DNA of 64,000 nucleotides from Typha latifolia (Eukaryota; Streptophyta; Magnoliopsida; Poales; Typhaceae). The position numbers and the translations under genes were made by a program. Shown one piece after another: positions 1 through 11,266 of the stretch. How positions within the stretch are numbered: the stretch's first letter is position 1; every line of letters starts with the position of its first letter. Under the pieces are notes generated by a model. It made no database searches, was not told where the DNA came from, and worked only from the letters and a program-made list of their open reading frames with translations. Location: positions 8,132,001 through 8,196,000 of the forward strand of contig CM034108.1 in assembly GCA_019914945.1 (NCBI GenBank), in the 5' to 3' direction.

Positions 1-1106
1 TACTTTATTGTATGAAACGGTGATTTGCATAATACATGTTAGATTATAGTGTACTCGTGTATTAGTTGTTTAGTTGTATCTTGATGGTTTGTCATAGCCT
101 ATGTGGGTCCTACCAGATTACGTAGCAGTTTAATGTATATTATTGTTGACTTGGATATTCATATATTAACAGGTTTATTTGGTTGATAATTTTAACACCC
201 ACAACCCTAAACACGTGCATGGCACATGCGTGGCACCTGCCTATTTTGTTAGGTACTAACAATCAAATAAACATATATAAACATCATAATTTATCCACAA
301 CATCTAAACTAAGAAAAATACAAGTCTAACTACCAACAATACACGGATAACCTTACTTGGGCCCCACACAGGCCACAACACATCATCAAGAGCTTTTCAC
401 CACGACATATACATAATAGTGGTACATACATAATTATATAAGTATAAAGTCACCTGCTAAAATATAAGATAATGATAAAGACACTTTGGAGGATGTCCAC
501 TAATACATCAAATAAAATAACACATCTAACACATAACACTAACCACACACTACTCTTCACCCAGTGGCAAAATCTCTAAGGAAGTATCCTGGTCCACTCG
601 TTCACCTGGGTTTTTGGAAAGGAGAACACAAAGAGAGTCATGAGCTAAAGGCTCAGTGAATAGACCTTACCCCGAATCAGTGAAGCCAAACAAAGAGTAA
701 ATCATGTTTAGGATAATATGAATCAGAAAGAGTATCATGTTATGAATGAGAATATGAATGTAACCTCAATAATATATAATTGAAATGTAGATAACATGTC
801 ATAATTGATAAAAGCATATAATCATCGACAATAAGTAAATAAATCTTCATATCATAGTATCATCATAACTCTCCCAAATATGACACATGATGTATGCCAT
901 CTATGATCATGCTATGATATCAAATGCAACATATATGATGTAAATTGACCATTTGATAATCAGGTATTCAGATGAGAATAAAATCATATGTAGTTGTCAA
1001 CATCTCAATCACCAATGTCAGCTCTATATGTCATCATCATACTAGACCACTATGCATAGTCAACATCTGGTACCCGGCCTCAACATCATGCCCGAAAGCT
1101 CAGAGC

Positions 1107-1169
1107 ATACTCTGACATTCGCAAAGAGTATCTCAAATATAACCATACCCTGCCATCCGCTAAGGGTAT
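1107..1169. other. Pair of short hairpins in TK1 LTR
   Basis: Two inverted repeats lie 13 bp apart: ATACTC/GAGTAT (1107-1131) and ATACCC/GGGTAT (1145-1169), each closing a 13-nt loop (TGACATTCGCAAA and TGCCATCCGCTAA). The same pair is found in the LTRs at 20858-20920 and, partly, at 47470-47535. A longer array of the same unit is at 58828-59056. Confidence 0.7.
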
Positions 1170-2534
1170 CAACATCCATCCAGACTAGGTACCCCTTCTA
1201 GTTGATAGAAATCTCGTGAGGATAACTCGCCACATACGCCCTAGCGAATGGCATGTGTCCGAATGTTTGCTGCGCACACAGACTAACAACCTCGGACGTA
1301 AGGCCAATAGAATCGCGACTATGTCGAGCGATCAATCATCCACCAAGCGCGTCCTAACCCTCGCGCCCACTCGGGTATCTTCATGCTTTCTATCAACTAT
1401 CTTATCAATCACATTTCATGCTTTCCTTCTAAATGACAGATCATATGCATATATCCAGTACGATAACAAGTCAATGCATAATAGGAATTTAGGTGGAATA
1501 GGAATCAAGAGAAAAATAATGCAATATAGTCTTCGATCATGTAGTCAACACATGTATACTCATGCTAATCTATTACATGCATACTCATGCTACAGATCAA
1601 CTGGATATAACATTATAATTGTATAATCATCTCTCATGATCTCTATATATCACCAATGTGCTCATATCCCAGATCAACCTAATTAGATGCATGATAAAAT
1701 ATGCTCGACTATAATCATCTATAGATAAAGTCATATATTCATGCTGGAGGCCAAAACATACATGTACATAATATATAATATAAACTAATTTGATAAAGGC
1801 ATCTAGGGGATAAGACTACTCACCACCACTGCAAATACCAAACAACCACTCGTTCACGTTGCTACGACAATGATCAAGCTTCGATAGCTAAGTCCACGGG
1901 GTCTTGAACAGGGGGGTCAGAATTTGAAATTATTTAAGTAGTATGATGTTAGCCATTTATCTTATTAAAATCTGTTCATGTAATATATGATGATTTAGAA
2001 GGTTTTAGAATTTCTACTTATCTTTATAATTAGCTAGATTTTTAATTATAAATAAAAATAAAAATATAGATATAGATGAAAACCTAACTATAATTATATC
2101 TTTATTAATTAGAGATTACTTTATAAAATAATAAATTAATACATAAGCCTAATATTTTACTTGTTACAAAAATAACAATATATAAGAAATTAATAGAATT
2201 ACTTAAAATGTATATCATAAGAATATTAGAATATAAATCTCATAATTATAATTTACAAATCATATAAATCTCATAATTATAATTTACAAATCTATCTATT
2301 AATCTAATATACATATAAGTAAATAAATAAATAAATAAAAGTATTACCTATATTTATGTGTAATAGTTTATAACCTAATTAATCATTAATTAATTTTAAT
2401 TAACAATAATCATAATGATGAATATGTATTATTATTAAAATAAATAATGTCTAAATCTATTTGTATTAATTAATACAAAAATACCTAAATAAATAAATAA
2501 TAAAATTAAAAAGAATAAGAGATCACTAGTACTA

Positions 2535-2555
2535 GTGCTGGGCTTGGCCCAGCAC
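2535..2555. promoter_or_regulatory. 9-bp palindrome of inverted TGGGC motifs
   Basis: Arms GTGCTGGGC and GCCCAGCAC are separated by 3 nt. Variants of this GCTGGGC/GCCCAGC pair recur at the same place in the other TK LTRs (about 22110-22205, 41308-41360, 46966-47012, 48882-48900). In the 22.1-kb and 41.3-kb copies a TATATACATTTATATA stretch follows directly in LTR sense. TGGGCC/T is the plant site II core bound by TCP factors, so a U3 promoter role is possible but is an inference. Confidence 0.45.
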
Positions 2556-2700
2556 TGTTGCAGAAAAATAAGAAGAGAGGAAGTAGCTGAGGAAGAAAAA
2601 GAAGAAAGGAAGAAGGAAGAAGGAAGAAGAAGGAAGAAGAAGAGAAGTGAAGAAGGGAAGGAAGAGGAGGGAGGTGCGAACCTCGGTCGGTGGGGAGGGC

Positions 2701-2702
<2 letters not shown>

Positions 2703-2757
<55 letters not shown>
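2703..2757. repeat. (GA)n microsatellite
   Basis: A nearly perfect run of about 27 GA units inside the TK1 LTR, with shorter GA runs at 2882-2906. Equivalent GA or CT runs occur in every long LTR of the window (22471-22531, 40880-41080, 46505-46720, 49100-49260). They produce spurious RE- or LS-rich open frames. Confidence 0.95.
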
Positions 2758-2760
<3 letters not shown>

Positions 2761-3245
2761 AAGAGAGGGGGAGTGAGAGGACTCACCAGCGCCGGCGGCG
2801 GCTCCAGGGAAGGTGTCGATAATGGAGAGAAAGGAGTGCGAGATAGAATAGAGAGAGAGTAGAGTGAGAGGGTGGAGGAAAGAGAGAGAGAGAGAGAGAG
2901 AGAGAGGCGGTGGAGGGGAAAAGGGGTGGCAGTGCCGGGTCCGCCACGGCCAGCTGGCCGTAGCCGGTTGGCTACGGCCGCGGTGGTGGGCATGTGGCAT
3001 GTCACCATGCAAGGCCACTACCTTTTTTTTTTATCCCTACTTGGGTTATTACAATAATATGATTTATTTGGTATTGGATTATGTGAGCATGGATATGTTA
3101 GCAGGTAGTATTTGATAATGTCGTGATTGTATATACACAAGAGTGTATCTGTGTGTGACGAGCCCCGCCCGTCCTGTCGTGTGCGCCACACGTGCCGTGT
3201 GGGCACATGGGTGTGCACGTGCTCGTGCCGAGCGAGAGCGTTACA

Positions 3246-4448
3246 ACTTTGTTTTAGATAAACTGAAAGATAAACTTGCCATGTGGAAATTCAAACTTCT
3301 CAATCATGCTAGTAGACTAGTTCTTATCAAATCAGTTATATTCTCAATTCCAATATGTCTACAGTTTGCTTTCCAGGCCGGCTTCTGAAGAAATTGGACA
3401 GTGTGCTTTGGAAGTTTTAGTGGGGACATAGCAAAGACCGGCCCATCTGTCTTTGAAGTTGGGAGGTGTTCTTCCACACTAAAGATCATGGTGGTCTTGG
3501 TATCCGTTCCTTTTGAAGCAGTAACAAATCTCTCATTATCAAGTTGGTGTGGAGACTTTTAACATCAAATGGCTTGTGGACTAAGATTCTCAAAGCCCGT
3601 TACTTCCCTAGTTCTTCTTTTTGGGATGCTGCACGTAAGCGACCTTCATCTTGGTTCTGGCTTGCAATGCTCCATGTCAAAGAAATCGTTAAATCTCAGA
3701 TAGTTTGGGAAGTCGGATCGGGAGCCAATATTTCTATTACTCGGGTCACATGGCTACGTGGCGTGGACTTATCATATCTTGTTCTCCCTCGTGGCATCTC
3801 TCATGTCATTCACCTAATATCTCCAACAAGTTTATGGAATCAACAGCTTATCTCCTCTATTTTTCTGTCGTCTGTTGCTACCTGCATTATTAATTCACCC
3901 TCACCCTCGCCTTCTGAAGAGGATTGCTTACGTTGGAAGCTTACTCCCACCGGTCGCTTCTCTACTCGGTCGGCGTTTCAACTCATGGTTCAAGGTACTT
4001 GTTCTGCTTCTTCTTCCTCTCTTCCTCCCAAAGATCTTTGGCGAGCTGTTTCGAAGATTAAAAATATTCTTCCAAGGACCTTATTTTCATCTGGGGCTGT
4101 CTCTCCCAAGCGCTTCCACCCAAGGAAGCTCTTCATGCTCACTAGTTTGCTATTGATAAGTTTTCTCATCGCTGCACGAGCTCATCGGAATCTATTATTC
4201 ATATTTTTTTTATTGTCTTTTTGCAAAGGCTGTTTGGTTTGCTATGGGATTCCATTGGCCTCACATTTCCTCTCTTTCTAATCGGTTGATAGATCTTCAC
4301 ACCAAACAAGGTGCAGACTTATTTCCCCTTCTCTATATCACTATGCGGTGTGTTTGGAAAGATCAAAATGATTGTTTATTTTAGTAGTTTGTTGCTAGTC
4401 CAGAAGCTATAGTACGATCTATCAAATATATCACCTCTTCATGGTCGG
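3246..4448 (+). pseudogene. LINE ORF2 remnant: RT C-terminus and zf-RVT
   Basis: Degenerate C-terminal part of a plant L1-type LINE reverse transcriptase. Early residues (KLKDKLAMWKFKLLNHASR, then LVLIKSVIFSIPI) match the conserved region after the polymerase domain. After a frameshift near 3390-3540, the frame at 3544-4281 carries WRLLTSNGLWTKILKARYFP and then a zf-RVT-like segment (WKLTPTGRFSTRSAF near 3935-3975, IKNILPRTLF near 4060-4090). The frame breaks again after about 4100. The catalytic RT domain and endonuclease would lie upstream and are absent, because the junction at 3245 is the edge of an LTR. The sequence is interrupted at 4449 by a solo LTR and resumes at 5566. Confidence 0.8.
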
Positions 4449-5560
4449 TGATACGATCACAGATCGAGGCGTCTGTAGAACGTATCGAATCCAACCGTCG
4501 ATTCTTGGATATGATGGATGATTTGTTAGATGGAGGATGATTATGGAGGATTAAGGATGAATGGTAGAGATGGAACGACTATGAATGGTAGATGAAATAT
4601 GATGGAAGGGAATAGGAAAGATATGGAAGGATATTTAAGAAAATATAGGAAAGAATTTGAAATAGATGATGATTGAGGTCTAATTTGGATCTAAATATAG
4701 CCATATCTTCCAAGCTGATTTACCAATGATCCGACCATTGGATACTTATAAATTTTGGATGGAAGATAGATCTCTGAGTCAACTTTCCAGAATGGGGTCG
4801 TGGGTCTGGGGCAGTATGTGGATTTCTAGATATCAAGGTTTTACCATATACTCCGCTGGATCATAATAGATCTAGAGGTAGATATTTTGAGATAAATTAT
4901 GATCGATCTAACCGTCCAAAAGATTTGATATTCCAAGGTTGTTCCCTCGGAAGTCAGGGATCCAATAAAATTGAAATCAGGTCGATCAAAGAGTAGATCA
5001 AGAGTTATGGTGAAAATATTGACTGAAGGTCAGATGGTTGCGAGATAGACGTGAAAGGTGGAACTTACGAATCGACGGGATGGAGGGCGTCGATGGATGG
5101 TGGAAGGCCTATGGACATGGGGAAGGCCTTAGGACGTGGAGGAGATTAATGAGGTGGTGTGGGCTAGATCGGGGTGCTGCACAAGGTAGAGAAGATGAGG
5201 GAGAAGGGAGTCGGCTCTCAGGGTCGAGAGGGAACGACTAGTCTAATACGAGGGAGAGGGACATAACCATGATGAGTCAAGTCCTAGACTGATAGAAAGA
5301 GGGAGAAGTGGGCTTAAGCCAGAAGTTTCATAATAATTCATCCATGATCCTCAAGTGAAGATCAGCCCTCCTATTTATAAGAGGGAGATACAAGTGGGCT
5401 TAGCACATTAGCTAGTATAGGACTAAACTAAAGCAAATGCATTACGTAAATAAGCAAATAGAGTGGATAATTGTATTGAGCCCAGTCCAATACCCTTTGA
5501 GTGGACCAATTGGCCTAAAGCCCATCTTCTAGACTAATCCAGCTCACCCGGATCATATCA
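4449..5560 (-). mobile_element. Solo Gypsy-type LTR, TSD GTCGG/GTCGA
   Basis: An 1112-bp segment with termini TGATACGATC and GATCATATCA, flanked by GTCGG (4444-4448) and GTCGA (5561-5565), one mismatch. Removing it joins the two LINE pieces. The ends resemble those of the Gy-B/D/F LTRs (TGATACG...GTATCA), but the body does not align by eye with theirs. On the minus strand it has a good TATA box (5370-5381). The open frame at 5038-5241 lies in transcribed LTR sequence and has no recognisable product. Confidence 0.8.
5370..5381 (-). promoter_or_regulatory. TATA box of the solo LTR
   Basis: On the minus strand CTTATAAATAGG, about 180 bp inside the LTR 5' end at 5560. It is the reason for orienting this LTR antisense. 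Confidence 0.6.
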
Positions 5561-5565
5561 GTCGA

Positions 5566-6122
5566 ATGATCTTTCTTTGACTCAGATCACCATTCCAATG
5601 CCTAATGTTCAAACGGAGATGACTTCATTGACCTCACTCTCTCTTTGTTGGGTTGACGCTAGTTGGTGCAAAGGATTGGATGCTGGAATTGGTATTTACC
5701 TCCAATTAGCATTCTTAGGAATACTTTGGCAGACTATTTATTTACCTAACTGTCCTTCAGCTTTAGAAGGAGAAGCCTAGGCTCTTTTAGCAGGTCTCAA
5801 AATAATTCAAGCTCTCATACCTTTGGAGCGGATTCTTCTTTTTTCGGGCAGTCGATGCCTTTTCCTCTAATTCACCAAATGATATTCCGTGGGTTATTAG
5901 GTCTTGGATTAGAGAGTGTCATAGCTTGCATGCTACTCTGCCTTCTACTACTATTTTGCATACTAGCAGAGCTAATAATGCTTATGCTCATAACCTTGCT
6001 TGTTCGGCTTTATCCACCCAATCCTCTTTATCTGATTTGGGTGCATCATGTAATCTTTCTTGACGAAATGAAGTTTGACTATGGTCCTTCTCTAAAAAAA
6101 ATACCAAAAAATAATAAATGAT
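5566..6122 (+). pseudogene. LINE ORF2 remnant: RNase H (RVT_3)
   Basis: Continuation of the LINE after the solo LTR. The frame at 5577-5780 contains VDASWCKGLDAGIGIYLQ, the first acidic strand of the plant LINE RVT_3 RNase H. It runs into SALEGEA, then a stop, and then ALLAGLKIIQAL, the conserved helix with the catalytic Glu. Later parts are riddled with stops. The segment ends in an A-rich stretch (6095-6122), a plausible LINE 3' tail. Confidence 0.75.
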
Positions 6123-6302
6123 AAACTTAATGCTCATGTATATGGCAAGTTTATAGACACAAAACATTTTAAAATATAGTGTACAATCTTGGTTTAATGT
6201 AAGATCAAGACATATGTTTTATGAAAAAGTGTGCATACAAAGAAGATCGAAGAATGAACAAAAATTTAAGTCAAAATTCATCATTTCAACATTGCAGGCT
6301 AG
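6123..6302. repeat. Copia-like non-coding remnant, left flank of Copia-3
   Basis: No coding signal. The last 120 bp (6181-6300) align by eye with 25529-25650, both ending in AGGCTGGG or AGGCTAG. The segment appears to continue at 23314 beyond Copia-3, so it is the older sequence that Copia-3 entered. Confidence 0.5.
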
Positions 6303-6937
6303 TGTTGGGGAATTTATGAAGTAAAGTGGAATCAAAATAGAAATTTAGATTTACAAGGCAAGATCCTAGAAGTTTCCTTTAAGATATAATGCCTTTGAAA
6401 TAGATGGGCTCTTAGAAATTTCTCTACCAAGGTAGAGATGGACTCCTCCACAATCAAGTTAAGGACTACTTCCAAGGAAATTGGTGACTAATCACCAGCC
6501 CCAAGATTAAGAAGAAAATTAAAAATCAATGCTTTTGTACGAAGAAAGAAGGATCAAGAGTATGACTATTTTTCTTATTTTTTTAGATAATCTCTCCCTC
6601 TTTATTTAAAGAGTTTTAGAGATAAAATGGTCATCTTTTTATAATCGGAGACATCCCATTTGAAATGACACTATTTGGAGCCAATAGAGTCATTTTTTCA
6701 ATCAAATATAACTATTTTCTAAATGTCGTTTGAACGGATTTCAAATGTTGGATAGGATTTGCTCTTGGAAAAATTTTGTTCGAACGGGTCAATCTCGTTT
6801 GAATGAACAAAATCTCATTTGAACAGATTCAAATCTTGTTTGAATAGATTTGTAACAGTTTTCCTACAACACTATTTTAAAATAAAACATCTCTATTTAT
6901 ACATGTTTTGTTTTATATTATTTAAAAAAATACCCTA
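6303..6937 (-). repeat. Copia-3 3' LTR
   Basis: About 635 bp. It aligns with 19806-19919 plus 22823-23313, for example the shared TTATTTAAAGAGTTTTAGAG block at 6602 and 23014 and the ACATTCCA/ACATCCCA block near 6650 and 23063. It contains several degenerate TTCGAACG/TTTGAACG motifs (6730-6850). Confidence 0.75.
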
Positions 6938-7843
6938 TAATTCTCAACTTATTTTCAAAATACATCAAAAAAGTTAAATAAACATTTGAATAATGTACAA
7001 TGTATCGCCATAGGTGGATGGCCTTTGAATCTATAGTTTGAATACAATTCAACTACTTTGAATGGATGAAAGGATTAGACATTGATCTGAAATCATTAAA
7101 GTCAAATAAATTAATGTCCACATTGCACACGATTAGTGGTCCTCTTATGGTAGCGTCATATAGACCTTGTGCTTATCCCAACTTAGTGGGTACACTTAGA
7201 TTTTATAGATAACTCATAGAAAATTGTCATGATCTCATACTCACAAAGGCACTGCCATCAAGAGTGTCCACAACCATTTTTATCACTCCACCAATACTAA
7301 TGAGTACTATTAAGGACTAAGTGTCCATCCTTAATCCTTACGTTGTGGATTAAGGTGCATTAATTTATATATAGGACTTTGGGTTAAATAGTGGCATCCC
7401 CACTATTCTAAAATAATATGCACTCAAAATTTGACTTAAACATCAATATTTCTTTTGATAGTTAATTAAGTTCTTTGAACTCCAAAAAGTAGGCTTTTAA
7501 TCATACTATTCTTGACGATAATAGTCATATACCTCTCCAAATTTTGTTCAATCTCGCACCACTAAATGGTTTGGTGAATGAATTCGAAGCATTTAATCCG
7601 TAGATAAATACTCCAAAGTGAGATTACCTTTTTCACAATAATTTTTGTATAATTGTACCTCAATGCAATATGTTTACTCCTACAAGTAAGTTTTTATTTT
7701 AAAAAATATATATATTGCAGCTTGAGTATCACAATATAATGTAAATGAAGAGATTGGTGTTTCATAAAATGGAATATCATCGTAGAAAACGTCTCAACCA
7801 AATCAATTTTTTGCTAGCTTGTGACAGCCAATATATTCAGCTT
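6938..7843 (-). pseudogene. Copia-3 3' region and RNase H C-terminus
   Basis: Only the last 350 bp next to the Copia-1 insertion code recognisably. On the minus strand AEYIGCHKLAKN starts at 7841 (the RNase H Glu/Ala block before Copia-1). A shifted frame then carries ALQYIYF-like and SKHIEV segments, the RNase H end with the final catalytic Asp region decayed. Positions 6938-7480 are non-coding 3' sequence in which I see nothing more. Confidence 0.6.
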
Positions 7844-8376
7844 TGTTAGGTTTTTATTTGTTGGCAATTGTGTACAAAATAGTCTAAGTGTATTTTTTCA
7901 TGTATATGAGCTTTACACAAGTCTAGAATATCTCTGGGTTGAAGAAGCATTATTGAAGGAGACTTCTTGAGGCTACATCGGTTCTTCAACTAACAAGGTT
8001 CCACTCATCTACAAGAATTTAATCTTTCGTCTTAAGGGCTATCTAGACGAAAGATCAATCTCGAGGGCTACTGAGATTGGACTTCAATCACAAGAAGTAG
8101 TGAATCGTGGGTTCTAGCGATCAAGACTGAGAGGAACAAAGTCGTTTGGATCGACGGGTTGTTTTGTGAGTCAGTCTTGTAACTGCTACTATTCTAGTGA
8201 TTGGTTTTGATCCGAGTTTGGATCCGTGGTTTTTTCCCGTTTGGGTTTTTCCACGTTAAAATCTTGGCGTTCATCTCTGCTTTCGTTTTTAATATTTCTT
8301 CCAATTTTTACTTAAGCGAACGAGCGTGATCATTGCCTAGTGTTTAGATACATACGTGTGTCTAGGGGTTTTTTCA
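7844..8376 (+). repeat. Copia-1 5' LTR
   Basis: Starts TGTTAGGTTT and ends TTTTTTCA. It pairs with 16165-16697, equal length. The sister LTR of Copia-2 (62694-63829) has the same sequence but with about 600 extra bp between the positions corresponding to 7935 and 7940. Confidence 0.95.
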
Positions 8377-8378
8377 AT

Positions 8379-8390
8379 TTGTATCAGAGC
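8379..8390 (+). promoter_or_regulatory. Copia-1 primer-binding site
   Basis: TTGTATCAGAGC, two bases after the LTR end. The Copia-2 copy has the canonical TGGTATCAGAGC, complementary to the 3' end of initiator Met-tRNA, so this copy carries one G-to-T change in the site. Confidence 0.85.
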
Positions 8391-8425
8391 AGGTTCTCTC
8401 ACCCTTTGAGAGAGATCAGATAGGC

Positions 8426-9980
8426 ATGGATTTTCATAGAGATGGACCATCATCTATTAGACCTCCTATCCTAGATGGATCAAATTATGGATATTGGAAA
8501 GCTAGGATGAGAGCTTACTTGAAGTCTATAGATGAACGAGTATGGTTTACCGTTGTGAACGGTTGGAGTCCACCAATGTACATGGTGGATGATAAACTTG
8601 CTGATAAACCGATAGAGTCATGGGATAGGTCAGACTATCAAAAAGTTGGATGGAATAGCAAGGCAATAAATGCAATTTTTAGTTGTGTTTCCTCGGAAGA
8701 ATTTAGAAGAATTTCTACTTGTGAAATAGCAAAAGAAGCTTGGACGATCTTAGAAACTACTCATGAAGGAACTATGGCTGTCAAACTTTCTAAACTTCAG
8801 AGGTTGACTACTAGTTTTGAAACTCTACGTATGGAGGAGAATGAGACATTTGATGAGTTCTATGCAAAGCTGAGTGATATATGCAAACTTAGGAGAGAAA
8901 ATTCCTAAAAACAGAATTGTCCGTAAAATCCTTAGGTCTCTTCCAGAGAGGTTTCAGGCGAAAGTTACAGCTATTGAGGAAAGTAAGGACATCGATTCTA
9001 TGAAAATTGAACAATTGGTAGGAAATCTACAAACATTTGAGTCCAGCCTTTCAAGACCGAGGAAGTCCAAAGGGATTGCCTTATCCACAGTTGAACAAAG
9101 TATAGAGGAGTCTGATGATGAAAGTGATTTAGATGTTGAGATGTTGGCCATGTTCGTTAAAAAGTTCAATAAATTCTTTCGGAAGCCAAACAAGTTGAAT
9201 GCTGAAAAACTTGAGAAAAGAAAAGCCTTTATGAAAAAGAAGAATACTGCAAGTTCGAACACAGGTGTGAGCAACAATGGTGTCAAACAGAAAATTAAAA
9301 ATTCTGAGAATAAAGTTCGATGCTTTGAATGTTCTGGTTTTGGTCAAACAGCCCTAATCGCCTTAAGAAGAAGGGTAAAGCTATGAAAGTTACTTGGGAT
9401 GACTGAGATGAATCTGATGATGATTCTGGAAAAGACGAAGAAAACTTTGTAGCTTTTGCCTCTTCTCTACCTAATATTGATCAGGATATGTTACCAGCTG
9501 AAGAAGATGAATCTAAAATTCAAAAGGCATATAATGACCTGTACTTGGAGTCGTTTAAACTCAAGAAAAGCAATCTTAGACTACATCAACGACTCAAGGT
9601 AATTGAACCAGAAATAATTCAATTTGAGGAGAAGTACAAATTGGAGCTTGAACGTGTCAAAGACCTTTCTGAAGGCTGATGAAATTGAACTAGAGCGATT
9701 GAATAATGAAGTGACATTTCTAAAAGGGAAGAACAAACTTGATGAGATTCTAAAAGCTCAGATCTCTGGAAAAGACAGGTATGGTGTTAGATACACTGGT
9801 AATTCAAATAATAACAAAACTATCTTTGTTTCTGTAGGTATACAAAAGGAAGAATACCTGAAGCCATCAACCGCATTTAAAAAGCAATCCTGGTTGAATG
9901 CTTCTAAACTGAAGTTGAATCTACAAACTAGTGAAACTTCGACGGTACCAAAGGTAAACTCTAGTCACACTCCTCGATAA
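8426..9980 (+). pseudogene. Copia-1 gag (frameshifted)
   Basis: Nucleocapsid/capsid precursor. The ATG at 8426 follows the primer site by 35 bp and begins MDFHRDGPSSIRPPILDG; the same start is used in Copia-2. The N-terminal half has the UBN2/DUF4219-like core (NYGYWKARMRAYL, EAWTILETTHEGT, KLSKLQRLTTSFETLRMEE). A frameshift near 8880 moves it to the frame 8874-9386 (KNRIVRKILRSLPERF). The first CCHC knuckle (RCFECSGFG near 9320-9350) has lost its His and last Cys to a small deletion at about 9350. A stop lies at 9404-9406 and a further frameshift near 9665. The C-terminal coiled-coil region (9488-9780) is Lys/Glu rich. Confidence 0.88.
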
Positions 9981-9983
9981 AAG

Positions 9984-11264
9984 GTGAGTAGAAAAAGGTT
10001 TGTTCCGACATGCTATCATTGCGGCATTCTAGGTCATATTCGACCTCATTGCAAACTTTTGCAAAAACCTAAAAATGCTTTTATTTATGGGATGAAAACA
10101 AAGGCCATATGGGTCAAGAAAAGTGGTTTGAAATGTTATGTTGTACATACTGCCTTGAAAGCTTTAAATTCTGACTTGTGGTATTTAGACAGTGGCTGTT
10201 CAAGACATATGTCAAGCGACAAATCCTTATTTTCTAATCTCGAAAAACATGAAGGGGGAGTTGTGACATACAGAGATGGTAATTCATCCAAGGTAATAGG
10301 TAAAGGAAAGGTAAGTATTCCAGGTGTTCCTATTCTTGAAAATGTTCTTTTTGTTAAGGACTTGAAAGCAAATCTTCTAAGCATCAGTCAATTTTGTGAT
10401 GAAGATTATGAGGTAAAATTCTTCAAAAATGATTGTACTATTCTAGATCATGGTGGTAATGTTATATGTTATGGATCTAGAACATCTGATAATTGCTATG
10501 TTGTTGGAAATTCACATAAACTGAAATGTAACAGTGCCTCTTTCGACATTGCAGATCTTTGACATCAACGTCTTGGACATGTGAATCACAAGGAATTATT
10601 TACTCTATCCAAACAAGAAGTGGTAAGAGGAATACCTAAGATGAAAGAAATGTCAAAAAGGATTTGCGGTTCGTGTCAAATTGGAAAACAAACTAGGATT
10701 TCACACAAGAAGGTAAATGCAGCTACCACCGACCGTGTGCTCCAATTAGTTCACATGGACTTGATGGGTCCAACAAAAATGGAAAGTCTTGGAGGTAAAC
10801 GCTATATTTTCTTAATGGTCGATAATTACTCCAGATATACTTGGGTTGCCTTTCTACGTGAGAAGTCTGAAACCTTTGAAGATTTTAAATCACTATGCTT
10901 AAAATTGCAGAATGAAAAATCTACTACCCTAGTTAGGATTCATTCTGATCATGGTAGAGAATTTGAAAATGAAAATTTTTCTATATTTTGCGATTCTCTT
11001 GGTATTCAACATGAATTTTCAGCTCCTATAACTCCACAACAGAACGGGATCGTGGAAAGAAAGAACCGAGTTGTGCAGGAAATGACTAGGGTTATGCTTC
11101 ATGCTAAAAAGGTTCCTCAAAGGTTTTGGGCAGAGGCGGTCAATACAGCGGTACATGTGATAAATCATGTTTATCTAAGACTAGGTACAAAATTGACTGC
11201 ATATGAAATCTGCAAAGGTAAGAAACCTAGTGTTAAATATTTTCGAGTTTTTGGTAGTAAATGT
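9984..11264 (+). pseudogene. Copia-1 pol: second Zn knuckle, protease, integrase
   Basis: The frame opens with a complete CCHC knuckle (CYHCGILGHIRPHC, 10011-10052). The aspartic protease follows at WYLDSGCSRHMSS (about 10180), with the D-S-G triad intact. A Trp-to-stop change at 10560-10562 breaks the GAG-pre-integrase domain (HQRLGHVNHKEL). The integrase keeps its zinc site (CGSCQIGKQ) and DDE residues: HMDLMGP, IHSDHGREFEN, and QQNGIVERKNRVVQ with the Glu. The reading frame stops making sense after FRVFGSKC at 11264, where an inverted block begins. Confidence 0.9.
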
Positions 11265-11266
11265 GG

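Larger units (their letters stand above)
191..3053 (-). mobile_element. Solo TK1 LTR, TSD ATAAT
   Basis: A 2863-bp antisense LTR. It reads TTTAACACCC at the left end (the related copies have TGTGACACCC) and GGGTTATTACA at the right end. It is flanked by a perfect 5-bp repeat ATAAT (186-190 and 3054-3058). It aligns along most of its length with the copies at 19920-22817 and 40683-43519. The sense copy at 43528 is followed by TGGTATCAGAGCTTAGGT, a Met-tRNA primer site, and the size and termini suit Ty3/Gypsy Tekay/Del-type LTRs. There is no internal region, so it is a solo LTR left by LTR-LTR recombination. Open frames in it are low-complexity or chance. Confidence 0.88.
1..3245 (+). mobile_element. 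TK2-family LTR, 3' part, interrupted
   Basis: This is the end of a long sense-strand LTR whose start lies left of the window. The last 100 bp (GC-rich, ending AGCGTTACA at 3245) match, in reverse, the first 100 bp of the antisense LTR at 57829. Positions 1-190 and 3059-3245 read continuously once the TK1 LTR at 191-3053 and one TSD copy are removed. No primer-binding site follows 3245, so it is a solo or 3' LTR inserted into the LINE. Its own TSD cannot be checked because the left edge is missing. Confidence 0.75.

Noticed and set aside
1216..1626. 136-codon plus frame, and 47451-47909 (152 codons)
   Set aside because: Both are equivalent positions of related antisense TK LTRs. The similar frame reflects LTR similarity, with no protein domain.
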